64,000 nucleotides of DNA from assembly GCA_028752905.1 (NCBI GenBank), contig JAQNBH010000013.1, positions 26,041,239 through 26,105,238 on the forward strand. The letters are read 5' to 3'. Position 1 is the stretch's first letter; every line of letters starts with the position of its first letter. Position numbers and translations under genes: made by a program. Shown piece after piece: positions 31,045-42,334 of this stretch. Source of the DNA: Cladorhizidae sp. MBARI D1340-BT2. Lineage: Eukaryota; Porifera; Demospongiae; Poecilosclerida; Cladorhizidae. The notes beneath the pieces were generated by a model. It searched no databases, was not told the origin of the DNA, and saw nothing but the letters and a program-made list of their open reading frames with translations.

Positions 31045-31725
31045 ACATGACCAAATCATTGACCATATAACAAACTGTGTTATCAACAACAGTCAATTCA
31101 GTTTTCTGAGAAAGAGATCAACCATTCAACAATTACTTATCTTCATCAGTGACATTCATCATAATCTGTCTACAAAAAGTCAGGTTGACACAATCTATCT
31201 CGACTTTCGCAAACGTTCGATAGAGTACCTCACAATGAGCTCCTTTGCAAACTCAAATCCTATATCCTATGGCATCAGAGTGAACCTGTGGAAGTGGTTT
31301 CAAGCATATCTCACCAACCGACACAATTAACATCAGTTAATTGCAGTGAATCAAATGTACTACCTGTACTCTCAGGTGTCCTACAGGGCAGTATTATCGG
31401 CCCTATTTTGTTCATTCTGTACCTAAATGATCTACCAATCTCTGTATTACATACCAAGCGTCTTAGCTTTGCAGACAACACTAAATGTTTCAAATCTATC
31501 AACTCGCCACTTAAGGGATGCAATTCTTCTCCAAGTGGACTTAGACAGCATCAAAGCATGGTCTAAAAAGTGGAAACTTGACTTCAACATGACCAAGCTC
31601 GCTCTTGTTCGCTTTGTTGGCAAATCTCCCACAGTTAAATTCAATTACACAATGACAGGTGAGGAAATACCAATGTTTGACAGCCGCAAGGATCTTGGAT
31701 TAGTAATATGCAATGATTTGTCCTA
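31045..31725 (+). pseudogene. CR1/Jockey-type LINE reverse transcriptase fragment
   Basis: Frames in order give SQFSFLRKRSTIQQLLIFIS, QVDTIYLDFRK, LSGVLQGSIIGPILFILYLN DL, LSFADNTKCF (the catalytic FADD reads FADN), and LDFNMTKLALVRFVGKSPTV. These are RT motifs of CR1/Jockey-clade LINEs. There are frame changes near 31230, 31330 and 31500. It is fused directly to the Gag relic upstream and ends where the 46-bp minisatellite begins. Confidence 0.8.
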
Positions 31726-31729
31726 GGAC

Positions 31730-32590
31730 ATGAGTAGAGTATATGAAACATGTAGTCAACAATATAAAGTGAACATGAGTAGAATATATGAAACATGTTC
31801 AGTCAACAATATATAGTGAGCATGAGAAGAGTATATGAAACATGTAGTCAACAATAAAATGAAACATGTAGTCAACAAAATATAGCGAACATGAGTAGAG
31901 TATATGAAACATGTACAGTCAACAATATATAGTGAACATGAGTAGAGTATATGAAACATGTAGTCAACAATATATAGTGAACATGAGTAGAGTATATGAA
32001 ACATGTACAGTCAACAATATATAGTGAACATGAGTAGAGTATATGAAACATGTAGTCAACAATATATAGTGCACATGAGTAGAGTATATGAAACATGTAC
32101 AGTCAACAATATATAGTGAGCATGAGAAGAGTATATGAAACATGTAGTCAACAATATATAGTGAACATGAGTAGAGTATATGAAACATGTAGTCAACAAT
32201 ATATAGTGAACATGAGTAGAGTATATGAAACATGTACAGTCAACAATATATAGTGAAGAGAGTATATGAAACATGTACAGTCAACAATATATAGTGAAGA
32301 GAGTATATGAAAGATGTACAGTCAACAATATATAGTGAACATGAGAAGAGTATATGAAACATGTAGTCAACGAACATGAGTAGAGTATATGAAACATGTA
32401 GTCAACAATATAATATAGGTAGAGTATGAAACATGTAGTCAACAATATATAGTGAACATGAGTAGAGTATATGAAACATGTAGTCAACAATATATAGTGT
32501 ACATGAGTAGAGTATATGAAACATGTAGTCAACAAAATATAGTGAACATGAGCAGAGTATATGAAACATGCACAGTCAACAATATATAGT
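31730..32590. repeat. 46-bp minisatellite, about 19 units
   Basis: Unit AACATGAGTAGAGTATATGA, AACATGTAGTCAACAATATA, TAGTG with variants (GTACAGTC; shortened AGAGAG units near 32255-32320). Minus-strand open frames (MFHILYSCSLYIVDYMF-type) come only from the repeat. Confidence 0.95.
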
Positions 32591-33545
32591 GTGAATCTGC
32601 AAGCAGAATAGCCAAGAAGATGACCCCACTCAAGTCTGTGCTGGGAGCAGCCAGTGTAGCAGCTGCTAGTGAGATAGCCAAACTGCACAATGAAGACATG
32701 GAGAGTCTGCCTACATGTGGAACATGGAAGGCAGCTGACCTGGAAGGATTACTGGACCATGCAGAGCTACACAAACAAAGCTATTGGTACCGGATCCGGA
32801 ACTGGTTGTTTATTACATGCATATTGGGACTGCAGGCTGGCAAGCTACAATAATAGTGCACACCCTCAAATAGTACACACACATAGGCAGCTCAATGCTC
32901 TATAATTGGTAAGGGTTGACTATACAATAAACACGCTTGTGTTGGCTCGATATAGTCTAGGTAAGCAAGCAGCTGCTATATAATATAAAGAAGTCATGTT
33001 AGTGACCAGTTAGTTTCCTCAGAAGCTTACTCTTGTGACAATAGTTAACACAGCGCAGACCTTCAACAAAACATGGTAGCTACTTATGATGCATGTGTCT
33101 ATGTTATATATGAATACATAGGCGCGTGTGTATACTTTAGTAATAAACATAGTCTAGTAACATTATGATTGGAATTACCATGGGTATCATATAAGATGCT
33201 GATTTAGTATTAAAAAAACAAGATAGGGTGTGGTTTGGTGTGTTTTTTTCTAGTGGGTGTGAGACGTTTCCTTTAAAAATGGTAAAGGATCATCTGACTG
33301 TCGTGGTCTGCATTTGTTTCCATATCTTTTTTAGCGTGCATGCAATATAGCTGTTCAATCAGGCAGAATAAACTTAGCATGCCAGACGGCATGCTTGGAC
33401 AGTATTTGTTACTTTGTGTAACTAATTATTCTAGCATGCAGTAGCATGCAGAAACACATCAACTTTGCTTAGGTGTTGATTAGATTCATAGCTTATGGTT
33501 TTCTCATGTTCAATGGTGGACTCAATTATGTGTAGCACATTTGAG
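32590..33545. repeat. Segmental duplication II, copy A (empty site)
   Basis: Matches 37585-38045 plus 42335-43040. Shared blocks include AAGTCTGTGCTGGGAGCAGC and GGAACATGGAAGGCAGCTGA. At 33073-33086 it reads CATGGTAGCTACTT with no insertion, so it is the empty version of the site that holds the Gypsy element in copy B. An open frame at 32620-32850 (AASEIAKLHNEDMESL) is not recognised and is not kept open in copy B. Confidence 0.8.
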
Positions 33546-34065
33546 TGTCTATTAGTGAGGCTAGCTCACTGCTGGCCTGCTGGCTGAGTCTAGACCTGGT
33601 CCTGCTAGTGCATGTGAGTGTCTAGTAGTGGGGCTAGGTCACTGCTGACCTGCTGGCTGAGTCTAGACCTGGTCCTGCTAGTGCATGTGAGTTTCTAGTA
33701 GTGAGGCTCTAGCTCACTTCTGGCCTGCTGGCTGAATCTAGACCTGGTCCTGCTAGTGCATGTGAGTTTCTAGTAGTGAGGCTCTAGCTCACTGCTGGTC
33801 TGCTGGCTGAGTCTAGAACTGTTCCTGCTAGTGCATATGTAGTAGTAAGACTAGCTCACTGCTGGCCTGCTGGCTTAGTCTAGACCTAGTCCTGCTAGTG
33901 CTGTTTAGTAGTGAGGCTAGCTCACTGCTGGTCTGCTGGCTGAGTCTAGATCTGGTCCTGCTAGTGCATGTGAGTGTCTAGTAGTGAGACTAGCTCACTC
34001 CTGGCCTGCTGGATGGGTCTAGATCTGGTCTTGCTAGTGCATATGAGTGTCTAGTAGTGAGGCTA
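33545..34065. repeat. About 72-bp minisatellite, seven to eight units
   Basis: Unit GTCTAGTAGTGAGGCTAGCT, CACTGCTGGCCTGCTGGCTG, AGTCTAGACCTGGTCCTGCT, AGTGCATGTGAGT. It begins within the end of duplication II copy A and is absent from copy B. Confidence 0.9.
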
Positions 34066-34351
34066 GAGTAGACAGCCATGCCATAAGTCTTGCTTGTGTC
34101 TGCCACAGAAATATCCCTCACCATTTAAATCAGCTGTGGAATGGCACACAGCAGCATTAAACATGAATGCATTTTGCACCGAGTAGCATTGGATTGGGTG
34201 ATATATACTACCAGTCAAGACATAAGATAATGGCAGCATGTGAACAAACATGTCCCAGCAATGCTCCTCTTCCTCATAGCACATGCAGAAGCAAGGCTGG
34301 GGCCAGAGCAAGGCTGCAGTATCTGTGCACTGAACTGCTTATCGATTGTTA
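34066..34351. other. Unique spacer, no recognised feature
   Basis: Open frames on both strands of 60-80 codons show no known domain. Confidence 0.3.
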
Positions 34352-34705
34352 GAGTTGCATTCAGACCAAACTTGACTTCCTCCCTCTACTTCTAGTCCAG
34401 CCTCTGCAGTAGAAAACAGAAGTAGCAATGAGGCTAGTGTATTTACAATTCCTGAAAGAGCTTTATGAATTTGGAATTTCTATTCAACAGAGTTTGTCCT
34501 ATCATGATTGTTCCATCCTATGAACACATTATATAGAGCACTGCAGCGGATGTTATATCAGGCCTGCAGTATGATATTATACCTATATAAGTTTGTAGGT
34601 ACTATGTATGCATATATTATGTAGATATATTTTGCTGTGATAGTCTCATAACTTGTTTATAACTTCTATCATTAGAGATCGTAGCAGACTTGCCATCACA
34701 AAAAC
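34352..34705 (+). repeat. Dispersed repeat R2 (copy 2)
   Basis: Matches 14045-14565, with the internal AT-rich unit present once. It ends GATCGTAGCAGACTTGCCAT, CACAAAAACAAGC next to the 3' end of the LINE at 34740. It could be a non-autonomous element or part of a LINE-associated flank. Confidence 0.75.
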
Positions 34706-34739
34706 AAGCACACCGCACCTTGTCACCCAAGAGTCCTGC

Positions 34740-37030
34740 TGATGCCGTCCTTAGCCTAAATCTCAGCCTCACTTCACCTGTACTGAATTCTCTTAGATTC
34801 TACTAACTTATACCACTTGAGGCTGGATTTCCCTCCTACTTCTTCCCACCATTCTTCCTTATGAACATCCCTTACACAATTCCTCCATGTCTCACTTGAG
34901 CTTACATCTGCAATATTCCTTCCCACCCCACCCCACCCCCCCCCCCCAAACTTCCTTTTCAGCTCACAACCTAGCCCACCAACCTGGACAATCACTTAAC
35001 AGTGCCACAACTTTTGATCTTCACTCATTCTCTGCAATCTCCATCCAAATAACATTCCTTTTCTTCCCTTCTCTGCTCCAGCCTCCTCCAGCCCAGGTTC
35101 CCTCTTACTGCCGCCCCTGCAACTGTATTACTCCCTCCAACCAGTTTACTCACAATGTTATTTTGAATTCTTTCCAAATTCTTGCAGACTGTCTTCCGTC
35201 CTGTCCACCATACTTCAGATGCATGTTCTAGACATGGCCTAGCTACAACTCCCATATTTGTTTACCTCTGTCCATCTCCATTTACCCTGCTCATATAACC
35301 AATTCTTGCCCTCCATTTCTCTGACTTTTCCTTCATGTTCTCCAAATGAACATCATCCCCCCTGTCAAACCCCAACAAGATATTTGAAGGGTTCCACATT
35401 CAACATTCTCTCCTAATTAATCTTCCACTCTCTTTCACTACACTTTCCGCCAACTGTCCTCTTCTCACTATTAAACCCAAATCCTATTTCATTGCATACT
35501 CACCACATCCAACATCACTACCTGATCTCTTGCTAACTGTACATTATCATCTGCATACAACCACCCACCACACCATGTTCCTTCTACTTCAATCCCAAAC
35601 CTTTTCCCCTACAAATCCTTCAACAATCCCATGACATACACAGTATAGAGAACTGGTGACAAAGGACAAGCAGTCCTGCCTCCACTTCTAACCAGCTAGC
35701 CCCCTCTCCACCTAACAACACACTTGACTAAATTCCCTTTTGCACACATTGACAAATTTTTCCTGAACTCCATGCCCTCTCATCTTCATCCACAATCCTC
35801 TTCACACATCCAGAAATGCCAGAAATGTCTGTCGCTCCTGTGACCTCATTATGTCACACACACCTCAACACTAGGAACTGGTCAGCACATCCTCTCCCTG
35901 GCCTAAATCCACCCTGACCCTCTGTTGGCATATACTTCTGTGCAAACCTACTGAGCCTACTTGCCAACATTCTTGCCATCACTTTTGCCACACAACTTCC
36001 CAGAGCTATATATCCCTCTGTAATTACTAGCCACCTCCTCATCTCCAGCTTTAAAGAGTGGTTCAATATAACTCTGCTTGAAATCACATGGCAAAAACTT
36101 AGACTCCATTACCAAATTAATCAGAGAACATAACACTTCCACCATTCTATTCCCACCATACTTCAACAATCTCGTTAATTATGCCACTAACACCAGGAGC
36201 CTTGCCACTTTTCAAACCCATCACAATCTTGTACATCTCCTGGAATCCAACCCGCTGCACCATTATGGTAATTTATTTAGCTTTAGACTCTAGGTTGTCA
36301 ATTGGAACATCCTTCCCTGACCTGGACACACTCCCTAATCCTTCCCAATGCATCCAGTATATCCTTCCTCTTCTCCACTACACTTTACTCTCTCACTCTC
36401 CGAATTTGACATTGCTTCTTCTTTTCCTTCAAGTCCGTCCAAAATAACCTACAGCTAGTCCATTCTTGCTCTCTATTGTATCTTCTTTTCCACCTCTTCA
36501 CACATCTTATTGCCGTAATAATCTTTCTTCACCTACATTGTCATCCCTAGACTCTCTAAGCTTCCTACAGGACACTTGTCGTGCTTGGATGGCTACTTCA
36601 ATATCATGAGACCACCAGCCCTTAGATCTGTCTGTTAATTTTTTTCTCGGTATATATACCTAACTCAGCCGCCAAAAGCACAACGTGTCTCCACAGTTCC
36701 CAAATTTGTTGTATACCTTCTCTGTACTTAGCACTGCCACATATTTCACCGGACCTCTGAAAACCTTGATCACCACATTTTGGTATTCTTCCCAAACCAT
36801 CTTACCATCAAGTTTCTATTTAAACCGTGGAGTACTTGCTCATTCCTCCAATCTACCTATTCTCAGGATACACCATATTAGATTATGATCTGATCCTAGA
36901 TTAATTTCTCCACTGTATATACTCAATCACCACCTTATATATAACTAAACACTTTGATAGCAAGATATAATCTACAACTGACCTCCGTTCTCCAATCTCC
37001 CACGTCCATTTCCACAACACTGTGATAACT
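34740..37030 (-). pseudogene. LINE with AP endonuclease end, RT and C-terminal region
   Basis: In minus-strand order: GERRSVVDYILLSKCLA and NLGSDHNLIWCILRIG (AP endonuclease with the catalytic SDH, about 36980-36840), FKAGDEEVASNYRGI (RT start, about 36060), EGQGGFRPGRGCADQFLVLR (about 35930-35870), CPLSPVLYTVYVMGL, GGWLYADDN (catalytic YADD, about 35575-35545), ARPCLEHASEVWWTGRKTVC and NTVAGAAVRGNLGWRRLEQR (35255-35060), WWEEVGGKSSLKWYKLVESK (34850-34790). About ten frame breaks. The element nicks DNA and primes from the target; this copy cannot. The zinc-knuckle C-terminus is missing, and a copy of that part is at 9890-10640. Confidence 0.85.
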
Positions 37031-37079
37031 TATTCCCGAAATGCAAATTGCACACCCCAACCAGATGGTGCCCGCTGAT

Positions 37080-37330
37080 GGTAATTTTATGGGAAGCTGG
37101 ATGTAGCCACTGAGCTCGCTGCATCTCTAGCCAACTCTACATTGCTATGGAGACTCACTAAGCTTCTCTATATATATGGAGAAATGACTGTCACAATATC
37201 TCAATAAATAAGACTCTGGAGGAGTGCAAAGTTAGATGTGTAATATTTTGTGCAACCCTGGCATCACACGCATACCATGTAACGCTTCCTTTATAATAAT
37301 TTTATCTGCAAAATGTTGAATCCAGAGGGA
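37080..37330 (+). repeat. Dispersed repeat R1 core (copy 2)
   Basis: GAGCTCGCTGCATCTCTAGC, CAACTCTACATTGCTATGGA and, further on, ATATTTTGTGCAACCCTGGC, ATCACACGCATACCATGTAA. The same order occurs at 59465-59655, and the first part also at 12505-12590. No protein. Confidence 0.75.
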
Positions 37331-37584
37331 CCGTGCACCCCAGTGTAAGTACAAAAATTAATATAAATAAGAACTTTATGTTCTATGTTATGAGTCAACC
37401 CTTTACCAAATCTTTATCTAGGAGGTAGTCATTGCCAGATCTCAGTTTTAAGGTTTCCAGTCAGAACATGCAGAAGTGACAATTACATTTTATCAATATT
37501 TGCAATATTAATTTTGTGCTGTTGAAACAGACAAGCAAACAGCCAGCCTCTCCAACTATTATACATTGTTGACGCAAATCCGAT
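37331..37584. other. Spacer
   Basis: Contains GTCAACCCTTTACCAAAT at 37394-37411, one of the recurrent ACCCTTTACCA words. Otherwise nothing recognised. Confidence 0.4.
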
Positions 37585-38045
37585 CCTAAGAAGATGCCAC
37601 CCACTCAATCTGTGCTGGGAGTGGCCAGTGCAGCAGCTGCTAGTATCAGTGAGATAGCGAAACTGCACAATGAAGACATCGAGAGACTGCCTATGTGTGG
37701 AACATGGAAGGCAGCTGACCTGGAAGGTATACTAGACCATGCATAGCCACACAAACAAAGCTAATGATACCTGATCAGGATCTGGTGGTTTATTACATGA
37801 ATGCTAGGACTGGGCAAGCTACAATAATAGAGCACACCCTCAAACAGATAGGCAACTCACTATACTATAATCGGTAAAGGTCGTCAATACAGTAAATACA
37901 CTTGTGATGGCTTAATATCGAATTGAGCTGAGCTAAGTAAGCAAGCAGCTGCTGTAAAGAAGTCATATTAGTGACCAGTTAGTTTACTCATAAGCTTACT
38001 CTTGTGACAATAGTCAACAGAGCACAGACCAACAAAACATGGTAG
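37585..38045. repeat. Segmental duplication II, copy B, left part
   Basis: Matches 32620-33076 with scattered differences and ends AACATGGTAG exactly where the Gypsy LTR begins. The rest of copy B resumes at 42335. Confidence 0.8.
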
Positions 38046-38183
38046 TGTAGCGATTGACTATTGACCCTTTACCATAATGTAATGTTGATCCTTTACCATA
38101 CAACGTTTGATTGAATTTTGGAATTACAACCTCGACTTCAATCATTGGTTGCTACAATTGTTCGTTGTAAGTACGTTGTTACA
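38046..38183 (+). repeat. 5' LTR with paired TTGAYCCTTTACCAT motifs
   Basis: 138 bp, TG...CA. It has two direct copies of TTGA(C/T)CCTTTACCAT 24 bp apart (38061-38075 and 38085-38099), repeated in the 3' LTR. The position in U3 suggests a promoter or factor site (inference). No TATA box is obvious. Confidence 0.85.
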
Positions 38184-38199
38184 TTGGTGACCCCGACGA
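38184..38199 (+). other. tRNA-Trp primer-binding site
   Basis: TGGTGACCCCGACG (38185-38198) directly after the LTR is complementary to the 3' end of animal tRNA-Trp including CCA. The Gag ATG starts at 38199, overlapping the end of the site's flank. Confidence 0.75.
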
Positions 38200-39275
38200 T
38201 GAGCGACACAGAAGAACCTCCTGGACGTGCTTTGCACGCAGTTAGCGGTACTGCGCTAAAGTTGCCACCATATTGGCTTGCTGACCCTGATGTTTGGTTC
38301 GCGCAGGTAGAGGCTCAGTTTTCCACTCGAGGCATTACGCTTGAAAAGACTAAGTTTGACTACATTGTGGCATCATTTTCACCTGGAACTGCCACTGAAA
38401 TTCGTGACTTAGTTTTGGCCCATCCCCATGACACTCCCTATTCCGTGCTAAAAAGGGAGTTAATCACCAGGACAGCAGGTTCAAATCAGCAGAAACTCCT
38501 CAATGAAGTTGAGCTTGGCGATCGCAAACCCTCACAGCTTCTGCGTCGCATGCAACAACTCTGGGGTGAACGTCCTGATGATTCCTTTTTACGGGAGCTT
38601 TTCCTGCAACGCCTCCCCAGTAGTGTGCATATGGTGCTAGATCCCTTGGGTATGGATATCAGCCTAGATACTTTGGCTCACATGGCCGACCGTATTGCTG
38701 AAGTAGCGCCACCCCCTGTCGCAGCATTATCGGTAGCAGCAGTTCATACCCCCCCATCGCCTCCTGGAGTGAACTCTTTGCGCTCGGAAGTGCGCCAATT
38801 ACAAGAGCTAGTGAAATCCCTCTCCATGCGCTCTCGTGAAGTTCGACAGCATTCCCCCAGGTCTGCTTTCCGACGCTCTGCAAGCCCTGGCCGACAAGCA
38901 CAGAGAGAAGACCCTACTCTCTGCTGGTACCATCAACGTTTTGGAGATGCTGCTACCAAGTGCCGTCAACCTTGCCGCCAGGAGTTAAAACGACCAGGCC
39001 AGGCGCTAGTGGCGACGAGCGTGTCTGGCACAAACCCAAGTCGTCTATTTTATGTAACTGATCGTTCCTGTGGCCTCCGTTTCCTTGTGGATACGGGCGC
39101 AGAGGTGAGCGTGATTCCACCATCACGTATGGAACGGAAACGACCCCACGATCGTGTGACTTTGCAAGCTGTCAATAACACCCCCATTGTCACTTTCGGT
39201 AGCCGCTCACTCACCCTCCATCTCGGATTTCGACGCACCTTCCATTGGGTTTTCATGTTAAGACACCCATCCTAG
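38199..39275 (+). pseudogene. Gag and protease of the CsRn1-like element
   Basis: ATG at 38199 (MSDTEEPPG) is chosen because an upstream in-frame ATG at 38118 lies inside the LTR. Gag core includes LPPYWLADPDVWFAQVEAQF and LGDRKPSQLLRRMQQLWGER. A Cys/His cluster CWYHQRFGDAATKCRQPC replaces a standard CCHC knuckle, as in this lineage. The aspartic protease active site is LVDTGAEVSVIP (about 39090). A 1-bp deletion near 39258 breaks the frame; protease continues as VKTPILGADFLRHF in the next frame to 39601. Confidence 0.88.
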
Positions 39276-40976
39276 GAGCTGATTTCCTTCGTCACTTTAA
39301 TCTTTTGGTCGACATGACACACACTCGCTTAGTAGATGCTCAGACCCAGTTGAGAATACAGGGTATCTTAACTACAGCACCTACACCTAGCCCATCCATT
39401 TTGCCGCGAGCCCCAGCCAATGAATTTGGTGCTCTCCTCTCTGATTTCCCCATGCTCACTTCGCCCCAACCTGTCAATCAACCTCCTAAACACAATGTCA
39501 CACATCACATCACAACTACTGGACCTCCTGTCTCTGCACGAGCTCGTCGCCTTTCACCAGAGCGTCTACACATTGCCCGCCAGGAATTTGAACAATGTTA
39601 GAATTGGGAATAATTCAACCTTCTTCGAGTAACTGGTCGTCTGCCCTCCACATGGTGCCGAAGAAAACCCCTGGTGATTGGCAGCCCTGTGGAGATTACC
39701 GAGCTTTGAACAACATTACCACACCTGACCGATATCCTGTTCCCTACATCCAGGACTTTACTTCCTCATTACATGGTACGCAAATTTTCTCAAAATTAGA
39801 CCTAGTCAGAGCTTATCACCAGATCCCAGTAGAGCCCATCACCAGATCCCAGTAGAGCCCTGCGATGTGCCCAAAACAGCTGTTATTACCCCCTTTGGTC
39901 TTTTTGAATTTGTTCGTATGCCTTTCGATTTACGTAACGCAGGTCAAACATTTCAACGCTTTATGGACCAGGTTCTTCGGGGTCTACATTTCTGTTTTGT
40001 TTATGTGGATGACGTCCTCATTGCCAGCACTTCGGTAGAGGAGCACAAACAGCACTTGCGACAAGTTTTCGAATGCCTGAGTCAGTATGGCATCCTGATC
40101 AACCCTTCCAAGTGCGTATTTGGTGTCGACAGTCTGGACTTTTTAGGCCACCATGTCTGCAGTCATGGCATACGTCCACTGGATAGCAAAGTAGCGGTTC
40201 GTCATTTCCCACGACCTACTTTGGTGCGTCAGTTGCGTGCATTTTTGGGCCTCATTAATTTTTACCATCATTTTGTACCCCAGTGTGCACAGATTCTTCA
40301 ACCATTAAATGCCATGTTGTCCCTCCCTCAACACCGCTCCCAGCCCCTGATCCTGACCTGGACGGACGATGCAATGGCATCTTTCACAAAGATAAAGGAG
40401 TCTCTTGCACACGCCACTCTCCTCAATCACCCCAAGCCGTCTGCTTCCACATGTATTCTCACGGATGCGTCAGATACAGCTGTCGGCGCTGTCCTTCAAC
40501 AGTGCATTTCAGGAGTTTGGTCCCCCATTTCCTACTTTTCTAAAAAGTTGAAGCAGTCAGAGACACGCTATAGCACGTTCGACAGGGAGCTCTTGGCGGT
40601 CTACCTGGCTATCAAACACTACTGGCATTTCATTGAAGGACGTGTTTTCCACATCCGCACTGACCACAAGCCGCTCAGTTATGCTTTGGGCATTCGAGCC
40701 GATCAACATTCACCGAGGCAGATTCGTCACCTCGATTTCATCTCCCAATTTACTTCAGATATTCGTTTCGTTAAAGGTCAAGACAACCTCGCAGCTGATG
40801 CTTTGTCCCAGATTACCATCAACACACTCAACACTCATTCCCCCTCACCCATCGATTTCCAAGCCTTGGCACACGCCCAGAAGGGAGACACAGAACTAAT
40901 CGATCTAGTCCGGAACTACCTCACTCATCTTTCAGAAACTTCCGTTGCCCACTGCAGACATCACCCTGCTTTGTGA
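39276..40976 (+). pseudogene. Reverse transcriptase and RNase H of the CsRn1-like element
   Basis: After a second 1-bp deletion at 39600, RT begins [20 protein letters not shown] and [16 protein letters not shown] 23-bp tandem duplication (39815-39837 and 39838-39860) shifts the frame inside the AYHQIPVEP motif. RT resumes at 39867 with PFGLFEFVRMPF and the catalytic FVYVDDVLIA (about 40003), then RNase H with LTDASDTAVGAVLQQ, DRELLAVYLAIKHYWHFIEG, RTDHKPL and DNLAADALS. The polymerase active site is intact; the frames are not. Confidence 0.88.
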
Positions 40977-42161
40977 CATGTCTACTGGTACACCACGCCC
41001 TTTTGTGCCCCAAGGTTTCAGGCGCACTATATTCGATGCCCTTCACGGTTTATCTCATCCTGGAATCCGAGCAACACAAAAGCTCCTTACTACACGCTAT
41101 GTCTGGCCGGGCATTAACACTGATGTCCGCAACTGGACTAGATGTTGCCTACAGTGCCAGCACTCTAAGGTACAGAGGCATACCGTGTCCCCACTTCTCC
41201 CATTTCCAACACCGGATGCTCGCTTCGATCGCATCGACCTTGATCTTGTCGGGCCTTTACCACCTTGTAAAGGTTTCTCATACGTGTTAACATGCATTGA
41301 CCGTTTCACTCGTTGGCCCGAAGCTGTCCCGATCCCCGACATCACTGCAGAGACGGTTGCTGAAGCTTTTGTTCACCATTTGGGTTGCACGATTCGGTGT
41401 CCCCTCCACAGTCATGACAGATCGTGGGAGCTCAGTTTGAATCAGCACTCTGGGACCACCTAATGCATTTATTGGGAACAAAGCGTATTCGCACCACAGC
41501 ATACCATCCTATCTCTAATGGATTAATTGAGCGTTTTCATCGCCAGCTCAAAGCTTTCCTTAAATGGCAACCGACACCCATCAATTGGGTTAGTTCCCTA
41601 CCACTAACCTTATTAGGTATTCGGACTACCCTCAAGGATGACCTACGCTGTTCCACTGCTAAATTGGTATTCGGCACCACACTACGTTTACCTGGTGAAT
41701 TTTTCGACACTTCGATCACCCAGACCTCTTTTGACCCAATGGGATACGTCGACAGGCTCAAAAAGGTCATGCAATCTCTCCGACCCCCACCAGCACGTTA
41801 CCCAAGGCAAAGGCCGGTACACATAGATCGTGCTCTTTCGTCCTGCACCCATGTTTTTGTCCGATGTGACACAGTCCGCAAACTTTTGCAGCAGCCATAT
41901 AATGGCCCCTTCGAAGTCTTACAACGTCAGGGCAAATCTTGGGTCATCCGTATCAAGGGCCAGAACCAGACCATCTCATTGGACCGCCTGAAGCCTGCTG
42001 CCATGGATTGTATCGTTCCTACCCAAGTTGATAAGCCAGCAACGTCTTCAACCGATATTCCCATAGTCTCCACCCCGTGTATGCCACCCAGTCCTCAGCA
42101 CTCCACTCGTGCTGGTAGACAAGTGCGGTGGCCCAAGCGACTATGTGACTATATTCCTTAA
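40945..42161 (+). pseudogene. Integrase of the CsRn1-like element
   Basis: Zinc-binding HHCC region at 41040-41160 ([28 protein letters not shown]). Catalytic residues are seen in [16 protein letters not shown] and NGLIERFHRQ. C-terminal region ends RAGRQVRWPKRLCDYIP. Two frame changes at about 41385 and 41428 bracket the [10 protein letters not shown] segment. The stop at 42161 lies 31 bp before the 3' LTR; a purine run GAAGGGGAGTAC precedes the LTR. Confidence 0.85.
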
Positions 42162-42192
42162 CCGTTCCATGTTTTCACTGGAAGGGGAGTAC

Positions 42193-42334
42193 TGTAGCGA
42201 TTGACTATTGACCCTTTACCATAATGTAATGTTGATCCTTTACCATACAACGTTTGATTGAATTTTGGAATTACAACCTCGTGTTACTTCAATCATTGGT
42301 TGCTACAATTGTTCGTTGTAAGTACGTTCTTACA
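42193..42334 (+). repeat. 3' LTR
   Basis: 142 bp, identical to the 5' LTR apart from an extra TGTT at about 42281 and one G/C difference near the end (TACGTTCTTACA). Followed by target duplication GTAG. Confidence 0.92.

Larger units (their letters stand above)
38046..42334 (+). mobile_element. Near-complete CsRn1-like Ty3/Gypsy retrotransposon
   Basis: Two short LTRs (38046-38183, 138 bp; 42193-42334, 142 bp) differ by one 4-bp indel and one substitution. They begin TGTAGCG and end TTACA. A 4-bp target duplication GTAG flanks the element (38042-38045 and 42335-42338). The order is Gag, protease, RT, RNase H, integrase. The internal region has at least five frame breaks, so the copy is non-autonomous although its LTRs are almost identical. 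Gag and integrase resemble the CsRn1/Kabuki lineage. Confidence 0.92.

Noticed and set aside
31756..32774. Minus-strand frames with MFHILYSCSLYIVDY repeats resembling membrane segments
   Set aside because: Encoded only by the 46-bp minisatellite; hydrophobicity follows from TA-rich units.
32620..32850. Short open frame AASEIAKLHNEDMESLPTCG
   Set aside because: The homologous stretch in the duplicated copy (37590-37800) does not keep the frame, so selection on a protein is unlikely.
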